NCBI GenBank assembly: GCA_041752455.1
Contig: JBGSWL010000131.1
Location: 1-14,740, forward strand
Direction of reading: 5' to 3'
Length of the DNA: 14,740 nucleotides
Source: JBGSWL01 sp041752455
GTDB lineage: Bacteria > Pseudomonadota > Alphaproteobacteria > Rhizobiales > Rhizobiaceae
Part shown: positions 7,200 to 13,253 of the stretch, piece after piece
How positions within the stretch are numbered: the first letter of the stretch is position 1
Layout: every line of letters starts with the position of its first letter
Made by a program: the position numbers and the translations under genes
The notes under the pieces: model-generated
Databases searched by the model: none
Told to the model about the DNA's origin: nothing
What the model saw: the letters and a program-made list of their open reading frames with translations, nothing else

Positions 7200-8117
7200 A
7201 TGCAGATCGCCCGCGCCAACCGGCTGACGCCTTACCTGTTCCTGGCACCAGCAGCGGCCATTCTGGTCGTCGCGCTTCTCTATCCGGTCGGGTACATGGT
7301 CTATGCCAGTTTCCTGAACTGGAACCCGAGCCAGCGCATCGGCGAGGCCGAGTTCGTCGGCCTGCGCAACTACGGCAACCTTTTCTCGGATGCCGCCTTT
7401 CTTGAGAGCTTTCTTGTAACGCTGCGCTTTGCTGCCGTCGTGGTGACCATCGAGATGATCCTCGGGGTCGGCCTCGCGCTGCTTTTGGACCGCAGCATTC
7501 GCGGCATGGCGCTTTTGCGTACCATCTTCATCCTGCCGATGATGATCGCGCCCATCGTGGTCGGCCTGATGTGGCGCTACATGTACCACCCGACGGTCGG
7601 CATCTTCAACCGGACGCTCCAGAACCTTGGTCTTGATCCTGTGCCCTGGCTGTCGGATGGCAACTGGGCCTTTGCCTCGGTGGTGATTGCCGATGTCTGG
7701 CAGTGGACACCGTTCATCTTCATCCTGTCGCTCGCTGCCCTGCAATCCCTGCCGCAATCGGCAATGGAGGCGGCGCGGATCGACGGCGCCAATGGCTGGC
7801 AACTGGTATTCCACATCAAGCTGCCGCTGATGATGCCGGTGCTGATCGTCACGCTGCTGTTGCGCCTGATCGACGCGTTCAAGGTGCTCGAGGTCATTCT
7901 GGTGATGACCAACGGAGGCCCGGGCCTGTCGACCGAAATCCTTGCCCTGCGCATCTCGAGAACAGCATCGGAATTCCGCGAACTCGGCACTGCCGCAGCC
8001 ATGTCCAACATTCTCCTTGTCATGCTGATGGCGCTGACGCTGGCAATGTTTCTTTACAACAAGCTAGCCGAAAAACGCGCGGCGCGGCTTCGCGCAGCGC
8101 AGGAGGAAGACCTGTGA
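7200..8117 (+). CDS. Sugar ABC importer permease 1 (MalF/UgpA-like)
   Basis: A 305-residue inner-membrane permease with about six hydrophobic segments, starting with YLFLAPAAAILVVALLYPVGYMVYASFLNW (N-terminal segment, residues 12-41). The ABC-permease EAA loop that docks on the ATPase is clear at 190-209 (EAARIDGANGWQLVFHIKLP). Length and motif match the MalF/UgpA partner of carbohydrate importers. I chose the ATG at 7200, giving the usual short cytoplasmic N-terminus. The open frame reaches back to 7029 inside the binding-protein gene, but the extension is Arg/Pro-rich and would run through the hairpin. The ribosome-binding site at 7200 is weak, in keeping with lower permease output. The stop overlaps the second permease's start in GTGA (8114-8117). 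Confidence 0.9.
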   Translation: MQIARANRLTPYLFLAPAAAILVVALLYPVGYMVYASFLNWNPSQRIGEAEFVGLRNYGNLFSDAAFLESFLVTLRFAAVVVTIEMILGVGLALLLDRSIRGMALLRTIFILPMMIAPIVVGLMWRYMYHPTVGIFNRTLQNLGLDPVPWLSDGNWAFASVVIADVWQWTPFIFILSLAALQSLPQSAMEAARIDGANGWQLVFHIKLPLMMPVLIVTLLLRLIDAFKVLEVILVMTNGGPGLSTEILALRISRTASEFRELGTAAAMSNILLVMLMALTLAMFLYNKLAEKRAARLRAAQEEDL

Positions 8118-8986
8118 GCAATTCCGTAACCTCGCGCACCAGCCCCGGCTACTACATGCTGATTGTCCTGCTGATCGTCATGTCCGCCGGACCGATCGCC
8201 TTGATGCTCGCCACTTCGCTGCGCCTCAACGTCGACATCATGTCGGCGACCTCGTCGATCTTTTTCTTTCCGACGATCCGCAACTATGAGACCGCCTTGT
8301 GCGACATGCTCTGGTATGCGCCGGCCCATGTCGAATATTGCGATCCGACCTTCGGCCGTGCACTGGTCAATTCGCTGATCGTTTCCATTGTCTCAACCGC
8401 CCTGACCCTCGTCATCGGCTGCATGGCCGCCTATGCGCTGGTCCGGTTCCGCTTCATGGGTCGTGACACGGTCTCGCTGACGACGCTCCTGCTGCGTATG
8501 GTTCCACCGGCGGTGCTTCTTGTGCCGGTGTTCGGGATCTGGTCATTCCAGTTCCATCTCGACGGAACCCGCGCGGGCGTCATCCTGATCTATGTGGCGA
8601 TGAACCTGCCATTCGTCATCTGGATCCTGCAGAGCTTTATCGTTCAAGTGCCAATCCAGCTCGAAGAAGCGGCCAAGATGGACGGGGCGGGCCCGTTCGC
8701 CATCTTCTTTCTCGTGGTCCTTCCGGTCATCAAGCCAGGCCTTGCTGCGGCCGCGATCTTCACCTTCCGCATCGCCTGGAACGAGTTCCTTTTGGCCAAT
8801 GCGCTTGCTGATCGCTCCACGAGAACCGTGCCGGTGACCATCGTCAATTCGCTCACCGAATACGACATTGACTGGGGGGTGATCATGGCCACCGGCATGC
8901 TGCTCGCCATCCCGCCTATCCTCTTCACGTTCTTTGCCTCGCGCCAGATCATCACCGGCATGACCGCCGGTGCGGTGAAGGGCTGA
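8114..8986 (+). CDS. Sugar ABC importer permease 2 (MalG/UgpE-like)
   Basis: A 290-residue inner-membrane permease, partner of the preceding one. It starts at GTG 8114, with AGGAGG at 8101-8106 seven bases upstream and a 4-base overlap with the previous stop. The first membrane segment is at about residues 12-33 and further segments occur at about 84-108, 125-145, 155-175, 200-220 and 255-278. The EAA loop lies near 183-205 (LEEAAKMDGAGPFAIFFLVV). Odd feature: the first periplasmic loop (about residues 53-82) holds two cysteines, Cys63 and Cys76, in a longer-than-usual stretch before RALVNSLIVS. These could form a disulfide facing the periplasm or the binding protein. The cytochrome gene starts 3 bases after its stop. 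Confidence 0.92.
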   Translation: MSNSVTSRTSPGYYMLIVLLIVMSAGPIALMLATSLRLNVDIMSATSSIFFFPTIRNYETALCDMLWYAPAHVEYCDPTFGRALVNSLIVSIVSTALTLVIGCMAAYALVRFRFMGRDTVSLTTLLLRMVPPAVLLVPVFGIWSFQFHLDGTRAGVILIYVAMNLPFVIWILQSFIVQVPIQLEEAAKMDGAGPFAIFFLVVLPVIKPGLAAAAIFTFRIAWNEFLLANALADRSTRTVPVTIVNSLTEYDIDWGVIMATGMLLAIPPILFTFFASRQIITGMTAGAVKG

Positions 8987-8989
8987 GCC

Positions 8990-9718
8990 ATGCTGGACTG
9001 GCTGCTGGCGCCACTTGATCCGTCGCGCGTGCATGATGTGGGATTCCATCTGTCATGGCATGCCCGGATGATGGTTGTGGCGTGGGGCTTTCTTGTGCCG
9101 ATCGGGGTCCTCTCGGCGCGTTACTTCAAAATCCTGCCGAACCAGAAATGGCCGGAGGAAGTGGACAACCGGACCTGGTGGAACATCCACCGCAGTTGCC
9201 AATACACGGCGGCAGCGCTCACGGTTGTAGCGATCGTGACCATACGTCTTGCTCCGGAAATTACCTGGAGCGAGGGGGTCCACCATCTGCTGGGTTGGAC
9301 TGTGGTCACATTCACGGTGCTCCAGGTCGGGGGCGGCCTGTTGCGTGGCACCAAGGGTGGACCCGGTCATCCCGGACCAGACCGCACACTTCGCGGCGAC
9401 CATTATGACATGACACCGAGGCGGATCGCCTTCGAGGTGATGCACAAGATGGCAGGCTATGCCGTTCTGCTGGTCTCCGTGGTGGCCATAACGTCTGGCA
9501 TGTGGCAGGCAAACGCACCGCGTTGGATGCCGCTGGCAATGGTCCTCTGGTGGTCATGCTTGGCACTGGCCGCATTCTGGCTGCAGCGGCGCGGCATGTG
9601 TGTTGATACCTATCAGGCACTGTGGGGCCCCGATCCGGTGCACCCCGGCAATCGCCGCGACCGGCTGATCGGCCTTGGTGTCAGGCGGCGCGGTGAAGCC
9701 TCGGGCAGGGAGCACTAG
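8990..9718 (+). CDS. Cytochrome b561-domain membrane protein closing importer operon
   Basis: A 242-residue membrane protein resembling the eukaryote-type cytochrome b561 core seen in some alphaproteobacteria. There are about five hydrophobic segments and four well-placed histidine sites for two haems: His24 (HARMMVVAWGF), His67 (NIHRSC), His98/99 (HHLLGW) and His152 (MHKMAGY). Such proteins pass electrons across the membrane, for example from ascorbate or to ferric iron; the bacterial members are mostly uncharacterised. The start lies 3 bases after the permease stop with GAAGG upstream, so it is part of the importer operon. Its link to sugar-acid uptake is unclear. It might serve a periplasmic oxidoreductase acting on the same substrate, which is speculation. 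It ends 11 bases before a convergent gene. Confidence 0.75.
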   Translation: MLDWLLAPLDPSRVHDVGFHLSWHARMMVVAWGFLVPIGVLSARYFKILPNQKWPEEVDNRTWWNIHRSCQYTAAALTVVAIVTIRLAPEITWSEGVHHLLGWTVVTFTVLQVGGGLLRGTKGGPGHPGPDRTLRGDHYDMTPRRIAFEVMHKMAGYAVLLVSVVAITSGMWQANAPRWMPLAMVLWWSCLALAAFWLQRRGMCVDTYQALWGPDPVHPGNRRDRLIGLGVRRRGEASGREH

Positions 9719-9722
9719 CCAT

Positions 9723-9751
9723 CAACCTCTCACAAGGGCTCGTAGAGGTTG
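9723..9751. terminator. Inverted repeat at convergent gene junction, possible two-way terminator
   Basis: CAACCTCT (9723-9730) and AGAGGTTG (9744-9751) form a perfect 8-pair stem with a 13-base loop, located between the cytochrome stop (9718) and the end of the convergent small gene (9730). Position suggests it stops transcription from both sides, but neither strand has a T run after the stem, so this is tentative. It overlaps the last codons of the small gene. Confidence 0.4.
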
Positions 9752-10065
9752 GCCGACGTCACATGATGGTGGATACGGCCGTCGAAATACGCTGCCACGA
9801 TCTCGCCCGTCACCTCCCGTGACTGCGCGCGCACGGGACTTGCCAGCGCCCGTTCAAGCGCCGCGCGGTCCGGATAGCTGATCGCAAGGATCAGCGGAAA
9901 TTCCGGCGCGCCTTCGTCCCGTTCCTCGCCGAACATGACCCGCACTTCCGATGCTCCGGCAAACTGGCACCAGAGTGGCACCAGACGCTCGATCACGGCG
10001 GAACGGAAAGCGTCTGTCTTGCCCTCGCGGACGGTTCCTTCAAACAGGGCATAACGGGTGATCAT
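9730..10065 (-). CDS. Small protein, possibly dimeric alpha/beta-barrel (EthD/Dabb-like)
   Basis: A 111-residue soluble protein with no signal peptide or membrane segment. The pattern MITRYALFEGTVREGKTDAF, then an amphipathic helix, a strand (VRVMFGE), and LILAISYPDRAALERALASPVRAQS resembles the ferredoxin-like dimeric alpha/beta-barrel families (EthD, Dabb, antibiotic-monooxygenase-like). Assignment is by general pattern only. A His-rich IHHH near the C-terminus (about residues 97-100) is notable. The start overlaps the upstream reductase's stop in ATGA and has GGAGG seven bases upstream, so it is the last gene of the gluconokinase operon. Function unknown: a ligand-binding, isomerase or lactone-handling helper in the same pathway would fit the fold and the context, but nothing here proves it. 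Confidence 0.75.
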   Translation of the reverse strand: MITRYALFEGTVREGKTDAFRSAVIERLVPLWCQFAGASEVRVMFGEERDEGAPEFPLILAISYPDRAALERALASPVRAQSREVTGEIVAAYFDGRIHHHVTSANLYEPL

Positions 10066-10949
10066 CTGAGCGCCTCCGGGTTGGCTCCATTGAAGTATTC
10101 GATCAGCGCCGCCTGATCCTCGCCGCCAAAGCCGGCAGCTGTCATCAGCCGGTGCACTTCAAGGCACACGGCGGTCATCGGCATCGGCGTATTGGTCTGG
10201 CGGGCGAGATCCTGCACCATGGCAAGGTCCTTGACCATGTTGTCGATGCGGCCCGTGCGCCGGAAATCCTTGGCCACATAGCGGGGCATGTATTCTTGCA
10301 GCAGGGCGCTGTCGGCGCGACCGCCCTTGAGCGCCTCGGGAATGCGCGCCGCATCGACACCGGCGTCGAGCGCCAGCTTTGTCGCTTCTGCCACGGCGAG
10401 GAATCCGAGGCCGCAAAGCACCTGGTTGATGAGCTTGGTCGCCTGGCCCGCGCCAGCCGGTCCCATATGGGTGAAGTTGCCCCAGACCTGGCGCAGGACG
10501 TCGCGCGCATCGGCAACGTCATTTGCCTCGCCGCCCGCCATCAGCGTGAGCTGACCGGCCAGAGCTTTGGGTGCACCGCCCGACAGCGGGCAATCCACCC
10601 AGCGCAATCCACGTTCTGCCGCCATCGCAGCAAGCCTGCGCGTGGCATCGGGTTCGATGGACGACATGTCGATGACCAGTGTTCCGGGCCGGGCATCCTC
10701 GGCAGCGCCCTTGTCTCCAAAGACGGCCATTTCCACGATCCGCGAGGCGTTGAGGCTGGTGATGATGGCCTCGCTTGCCGCGCCGGCCTCGGCTGCGCTG
10801 GGAGCCGCGATGGCGCCCTTGGCGACAAGCTCGGCGACCCGGTCCTTGTCGAGGTCGAAAACATGCAGCCTGGTGCCGGTTTCCAGAAGCCGTGTTCCGA
10901 TGGCGCCGCCCATGGCACCGGCTCCAATCAGTGCGACTGTGTGGCTCAT
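10062..10949 (-). CDS. NAD(P)-dependent 3-hydroxyisobutyrate dehydrogenase-like reductase
   Basis: A 295-residue cytosolic beta-hydroxyacid dehydrogenase. The N-terminal Rossmann fold has GAGAMGGAIG (residues 9-18) and ends its second strand in VFDLD, an acidic end that hints at NAD rather than NADP. The substrate-site block is DCPLSGGAPKALAGQLTLMAGG-like (119-140, shown in part), where the family usually has DAPVSGG. The catalytic lysine is Lys172 in GAGQATKLINQ. Family members act on 3-hydroxyisobutyrate, tartronate semialdehyde, threonate and similar acids, so the exact substrate is open. The start ATG overlaps the gluconokinase stop in ATGA and has GGGGGAG upstream; its own stop overlaps the small downstream gene. 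Tight coupling to gluconokinase suggests a role in sugar-acid breakdown, perhaps oxidising or reducing a side product. A related, diverged copy starts near the window's right edge. Confidence 0.87.
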   Translation of the reverse strand: MSHTVALIGAGAMGGAIGTRLLETGTRLHVFDLDKDRVAELVAKGAIAAPSAAEAGAASEAIITSLNASRIVEMAVFGDKGAAEDARPGTLVIDMSSIEPDATRRLAAMAAERGLRWVDCPLSGGAPKALAGQLTLMAGGEANDVADARDVLRQVWGNFTHMGPAGAGQATKLINQVLCGLGFLAVAEATKLALDAGVDAARIPEALKGGRADSALLQEYMPRYVAKDFRRTGRIDNMVKDLAMVQDLARQTNTPMPMTAVCLEVHRLMTAAGFGGEDQAALIEYFNGANPEALR

Positions 10950-11455
10950 GACGGTCTCTCCCCCAATGCGGAAACGATGGCGTCCACGACGGCATCGCGC
11001 GAGCCGCTGATATCGATGGTCATCGCCGTCTCGTCCGCACAGGGCGGTTCCAGAGCGGCGAACTGGCTGTCGAGCAACGCGACGGGCATGAAATGGCCGC
11101 GCCGTGCGGCCATGCGCTGTTCAATCATGGCGCGCGATCCCGAAAGATGGATGAAGCAGACATCGCCGCCGCAGGCGGTGCGAATCGTGTCGCGATAAGC
11201 GCGTTTGAGCGCCGAACAGCCGATGGCAGCAGGTCCGGGCGTGTCACGCAGGCGCTCGCCGACCAGCCGCAGCCAAGGCAGGCGGTCGTTGTCGTCGAGC
11301 GGAATTCCCGCTGACATCTTGGCGATATTGGATGCCGGATGCAGGGCATCGCCATCCTCGAATTGCCAGCCGAGACGGGTGGCGAGTGCTTCGCCGACGC
11401 TTGTCTTGCCGCAGCCGGCGACACCCATGATGACAAACTTGGCCGATCGCATCAC
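10946..11455 (-). CDS. gntK: Gluconokinase
   Basis: A 169-residue P-loop kinase that phosphorylates D-gluconate with ATP to give 6-phosphogluconate in the cytosol. The Walker A motif GVAGCGKTS is at 11-19, followed by the gluconokinase fingerprint FEDGDALHPASNIAKMSAGIP and PLDDNDRLPWL (within residues 32-62), and CSALKRAYRD. Length matches the GntK family (about 165-185). The start is ambiguous by one codon. GTG at 11455 overlaps the upstream stop by four bases (GTGA), and ATG at 11452 overlaps it by one (TGATG). The next gene begins inside this gene's stop. It follows a gluconate 5-dehydrogenase-like gene, so the product of that enzyme is its natural substrate, as in the E. coli idn system. 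The 6-phosphogluconate-using enzymes (Edd/Eda, Gnd) are not in the window. Confidence 0.95.
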   Translation of the reverse strand: MMRSAKFVIMGVAGCGKTSVGEALATRLGWQFEDGDALHPASNIAKMSAGIPLDDNDRLPWLRLVGERLRDTPGPAAIGCSALKRAYRDTIRTACGGDVCFIHLSGSRAMIEQRMAARRGHFMPVALLDSQFAALEPPCADETAMTIDISGSRDAVVDAIVSALGERPS

Positions 11456-12204
11456 AGCGACGCCGTGATGCCGCCATCGACATAGATTGTCTGGCCGTTG
11501 ACGAAGTTCGAAGCGTCAGAGGCGAGGAAAATACAGGCACCCTGCAATTCCTCCACGCGGCCCCAGCGCCCCGCCGGCGTGCGCTTCTCAAGCCAGGCGG
11601 AAAATTGCGGGTCGGCGACGAGTGCAGCGTTGAGGGGCGTATCGAAATAGCCCGGCGCGATCGCATTGCAGTTCAGTCCGTACTTGGCCCAGTCGGTCGC
11701 CATGCCCTTGGTCAGGTTGGAGACGGCACCTTTTGTCGCCGTATACGGCGCGATAGACGGGCGGGCGAGGCTGGATTGCACCGAGGCGATGTTGATGATC
11801 TTGCCGGTACCGCGGGCAATCATGTGGCGCGCCACAGCCTGGCCGACATGGAAAACCGAAGCCACATTGGTCTGCAGCAATCGTTCGAATGCGTCGGCCG
11901 GAAAGTCCTCCAGCGGTGCGCGATACTGCATGCCGGCATTGTTCACGAGAATGTCGATGGCACCGTGGTCACGCTCGTAACCATCGACGGCCGCACGAGC
12001 CCCGTCGTGATCGGTCACGTCGAAGGCCAGCAGGCCGCAATCCCCGCCAAGCTCGGCACCGGCCGCTTCCAGCTTGTCGCGGTCACGACCGTTGAGGACC
12101 AGCCGCGCCCCGGCCAACTGCAGACCCTTGGCCAAGGCCAGACCGATCCCCTGCGACGAGCCGGTGACCAGTGCAGTGCGCCCCGTGAGGTCAAACAGTT
12201 TCAT
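11452..12204 (-). CDS. idnO: Short-chain dehydrogenase, gluconate 5-dehydrogenase-like (5-ketogluconate reductase)
   Basis: A 250-residue classical SDR. The cofactor motif TGSSQGIG is at 14-21, NNAG at 88-91, and the catalytic Ser141, Tyr154 and Lys158 (SVQSSLARPSIAPYTATKGAV region) have normal spacing. It ends with the usual FVNGQTIYVDGGITASL tail. The overall sequence resembles IdnO/Gno, which interconvert 5-keto-D-gluconate and D-gluconate using NAD(P)H. SDR substrate calls are uncertain, but the gluconokinase directly downstream and L-idonate 5-dehydrogenase across the divergent promoter support it strongly. I chose the ATG at 12204, with AGAGGTGG at 12213-12220 eight bases upstream. The open frame continues to 12300, but that would cross the operator. 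It is the first gene of a four-gene operon controlled from the shared promoter region. Confidence 0.88.
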   Translation of the reverse strand: MKLFDLTGRTALVTGSSQGIGLALAKGLQLAGARLVLNGRDRDKLEAAGAELGGDCGLLAFDVTDHDGARAAVDGYERDHGAIDILVNNAGMQYRAPLEDFPADAFERLLQTNVASVFHVGQAVARHMIARGTGKIINIASVQSSLARPSIAPYTATKGAVSNLTKGMATDWAKYGLNCNAIAPGYFDTPLNAALVADPQFSAWLEKRTPAGRWGRVEELQGACIFLASDASNFVNGQTIYVDGGITASL

Positions 12205-12212
12205 GGGTTCCA

Positions 12213-12220
12213 CCACCTCT
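12213..12220 (-). promoter_or_regulatory. Strong ribosome-binding site fixing SDR start
   Basis: On the minus strand these bases read AGAGGTGG, eight bases before ATG 12204. They decide that start over the longer in-frame option at 12300 and leave room for a promoter and operator upstream. Confidence 0.8.
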
Positions 12221-12245
12221 TTTCTACTCGACAAGCCTGAAACTG

Positions 12246-12272
12246 CGTATATGTTATCGATAACATTATCAA
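12246..12272 (-). promoter_or_regulatory. Candidate promoter for SDR-gluconokinase operon, operator in spacer
   Basis: On the minus strand TTGATA (12272-12267) and TATACG (12251-12246) are separated by 15 bases (16 if ATACGC is taken as the -10). These resemble sigma-70-type -35 and -10 boxes, and the spacer is almost entirely the palindrome at 12251-12266. A regulator bound there would directly block polymerase. The predicted leader to ATG 12204 is about 30-35 bases. The spacer is shorter than the ideal 17, so the call is tentative. Confidence 0.4.
12251..12266. promoter_or_regulatory. GntR/IdnR-like operator, palindrome ATGTTATCGATAACAT (catabolic side)
   Basis: ATGTTATCGATAACAT is a perfect 16-base inverted repeat in the 88-base gap between the divergent SDR and 2-hydroxyacid dehydrogenase genes. 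Its central 14 bases are identical to the site before the importer operon (4632-4645). The arms ATGTTA...TAACAT are like those recalled for E. coli GntR/IdnR operators. One site can control both divergent operons: it lies 47 bases from one start and 27 from the other. Confidence 0.85.
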
Positions 12273-12292
12273 GCGTCCGAAAGGCGGAAAAC

Positions 12293-13246
12293 GTGGCCAA
12301 GCCTGAAATCCTGCAAATGGGCGCCTATCCGGCATGGGATGAAGAACCACTTGCCGAGGCCTTTGCCGTGCATCGCTACTTCGAGGCAGGGGACAAGGCG
12401 GCGTTCCTGGCCGATGTCGGCACCAACATACGGGCCATCGCGACACGCGGCGATCTCGGCGCGTCTGCCGCGGTCATCAACGCGCTTCCGGCGCTGGAAA
12501 TCATCAGTGTCTATGGTGTCGGCTATGATGCCGTCGATCTCGATGCCTGCCGGGCGAAAGGCGTTCGCGTCACCAACACGCCGGACGTCCTGACCAAGGA
12601 TGTGGCCGACCTCGCCATCGCGATGATGCTCGCGCGCGGCCGGTCCGTCGTGCAAGCCGAAGACTGGGTTCGCTCGGGCAACTGGAAAGCAAGCGGCATG
12701 TTCCCGCTGCAGCGCCGCCAGCATGGCCGCCGCGCCGGCATACTGGGGCTTGGCCGGATCGGCTACGAAATCGGCCGGCGACTGGTGCCATTTGACATGG
12801 ACATTGCCTATTCCAGCCGCGCAGAGAATGCGCAGGGCAAGGCGCAAGGCTGGACCTTCATGGCCGATCCGCTCGACCTGGCGCGCCATGCAGACGTCCT
12901 GTTCGTCGCCTGTGCGGCCACCGCGCAGACGCGCCATATCGTCAACCGTCAGGTGATCGAGGCAGTTGGCCCGGACGGCATGATCATCAACATCTCGCGC
13001 GCCGCCAACATCGACGAAGCGGCGCTTCTGGAAGCGCTCGAGACCGGCAAGCTCGGCGCAGCGGCGCTCGATGTCTTCGAAGGCGAACCGGCGCTCGATC
13101 CGCGCTTTCTGGAATTGCCCAATGTTCTGCTGCAACCCCATCACGGCTCCGGCACGGTCGAGACCCGCAAGGACATGGGCCGCCTGATGCGCGACAACCT
13201 GACCGCCCATTTCGCGGGCAGGCCGCTGCTGACCCCGGTCCTGTGA
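12293..13246 (+). CDS. D-2-hydroxyacid dehydrogenase, ketogluconate/hydroxypyruvate reductase-like
   Basis: A 317-residue NAD(P)-dependent dehydrogenase. The nucleotide-binding motif GLGRIG is at 152-157 and the catalytic triad is intact: Arg236 (NISRAANID), Glu265 (VFEGEP) and His283 (QPHHGSGT). Members of this family reduce glyoxylate, hydroxypyruvate or 2-ketogluconate to D-2-hydroxyacids. Given the neighbours, reduction of 2-keto-D-gluconate to gluconate, or of 2,5-diketogluconate to 5-ketogluconate, is the most likely role; this is inferred. I chose GTG 12293, with AAGGCGGA at 12281-12288 just upstream. The open frame continues to 12074, but the extension would use an ATG inside the operator or overlap the divergent SDR gene. 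It is the first gene of a two-gene operon with idonate dehydrogenase, 7 bases apart. Confidence 0.88.
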   Translation: MAKPEILQMGAYPAWDEEPLAEAFAVHRYFEAGDKAAFLADVGTNIRAIATRGDLGASAAVINALPALEIISVYGVGYDAVDLDACRAKGVRVTNTPDVLTKDVADLAIAMMLARGRSVVQAEDWVRSGNWKASGMFPLQRRQHGRRAGILGLGRIGYEIGRRLVPFDMDIAYSSRAENAQGKAQGWTFMADPLDLARHADVLFVACAATAQTRHIVNRQVIEAVGPDGMIINISRAANIDEAALLEALETGKLGAAALDVFEGEPALDPRFLELPNVLLQPHHGSGTVETRKDMGRLMRDNLTAHFAGRPLLTPVL

Positions 13247-13253
13247 GGCAAGC

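Noticed and set aside
10152..11198. 348-codon open frame on the plus strand opposite the reductase and gluconokinase
   Set aside because: It is a shadow of two genes with clear motifs; the translation shows no family pattern and no ribosome-binding site.
12074..12292. Upstream extension of the 2-hydroxyacid dehydrogenase
   Set aside because: The extra residues overlap the divergent SDR gene and translate the operator; GTG 12293 has AAGGCGGA upstream and gives normal family length.
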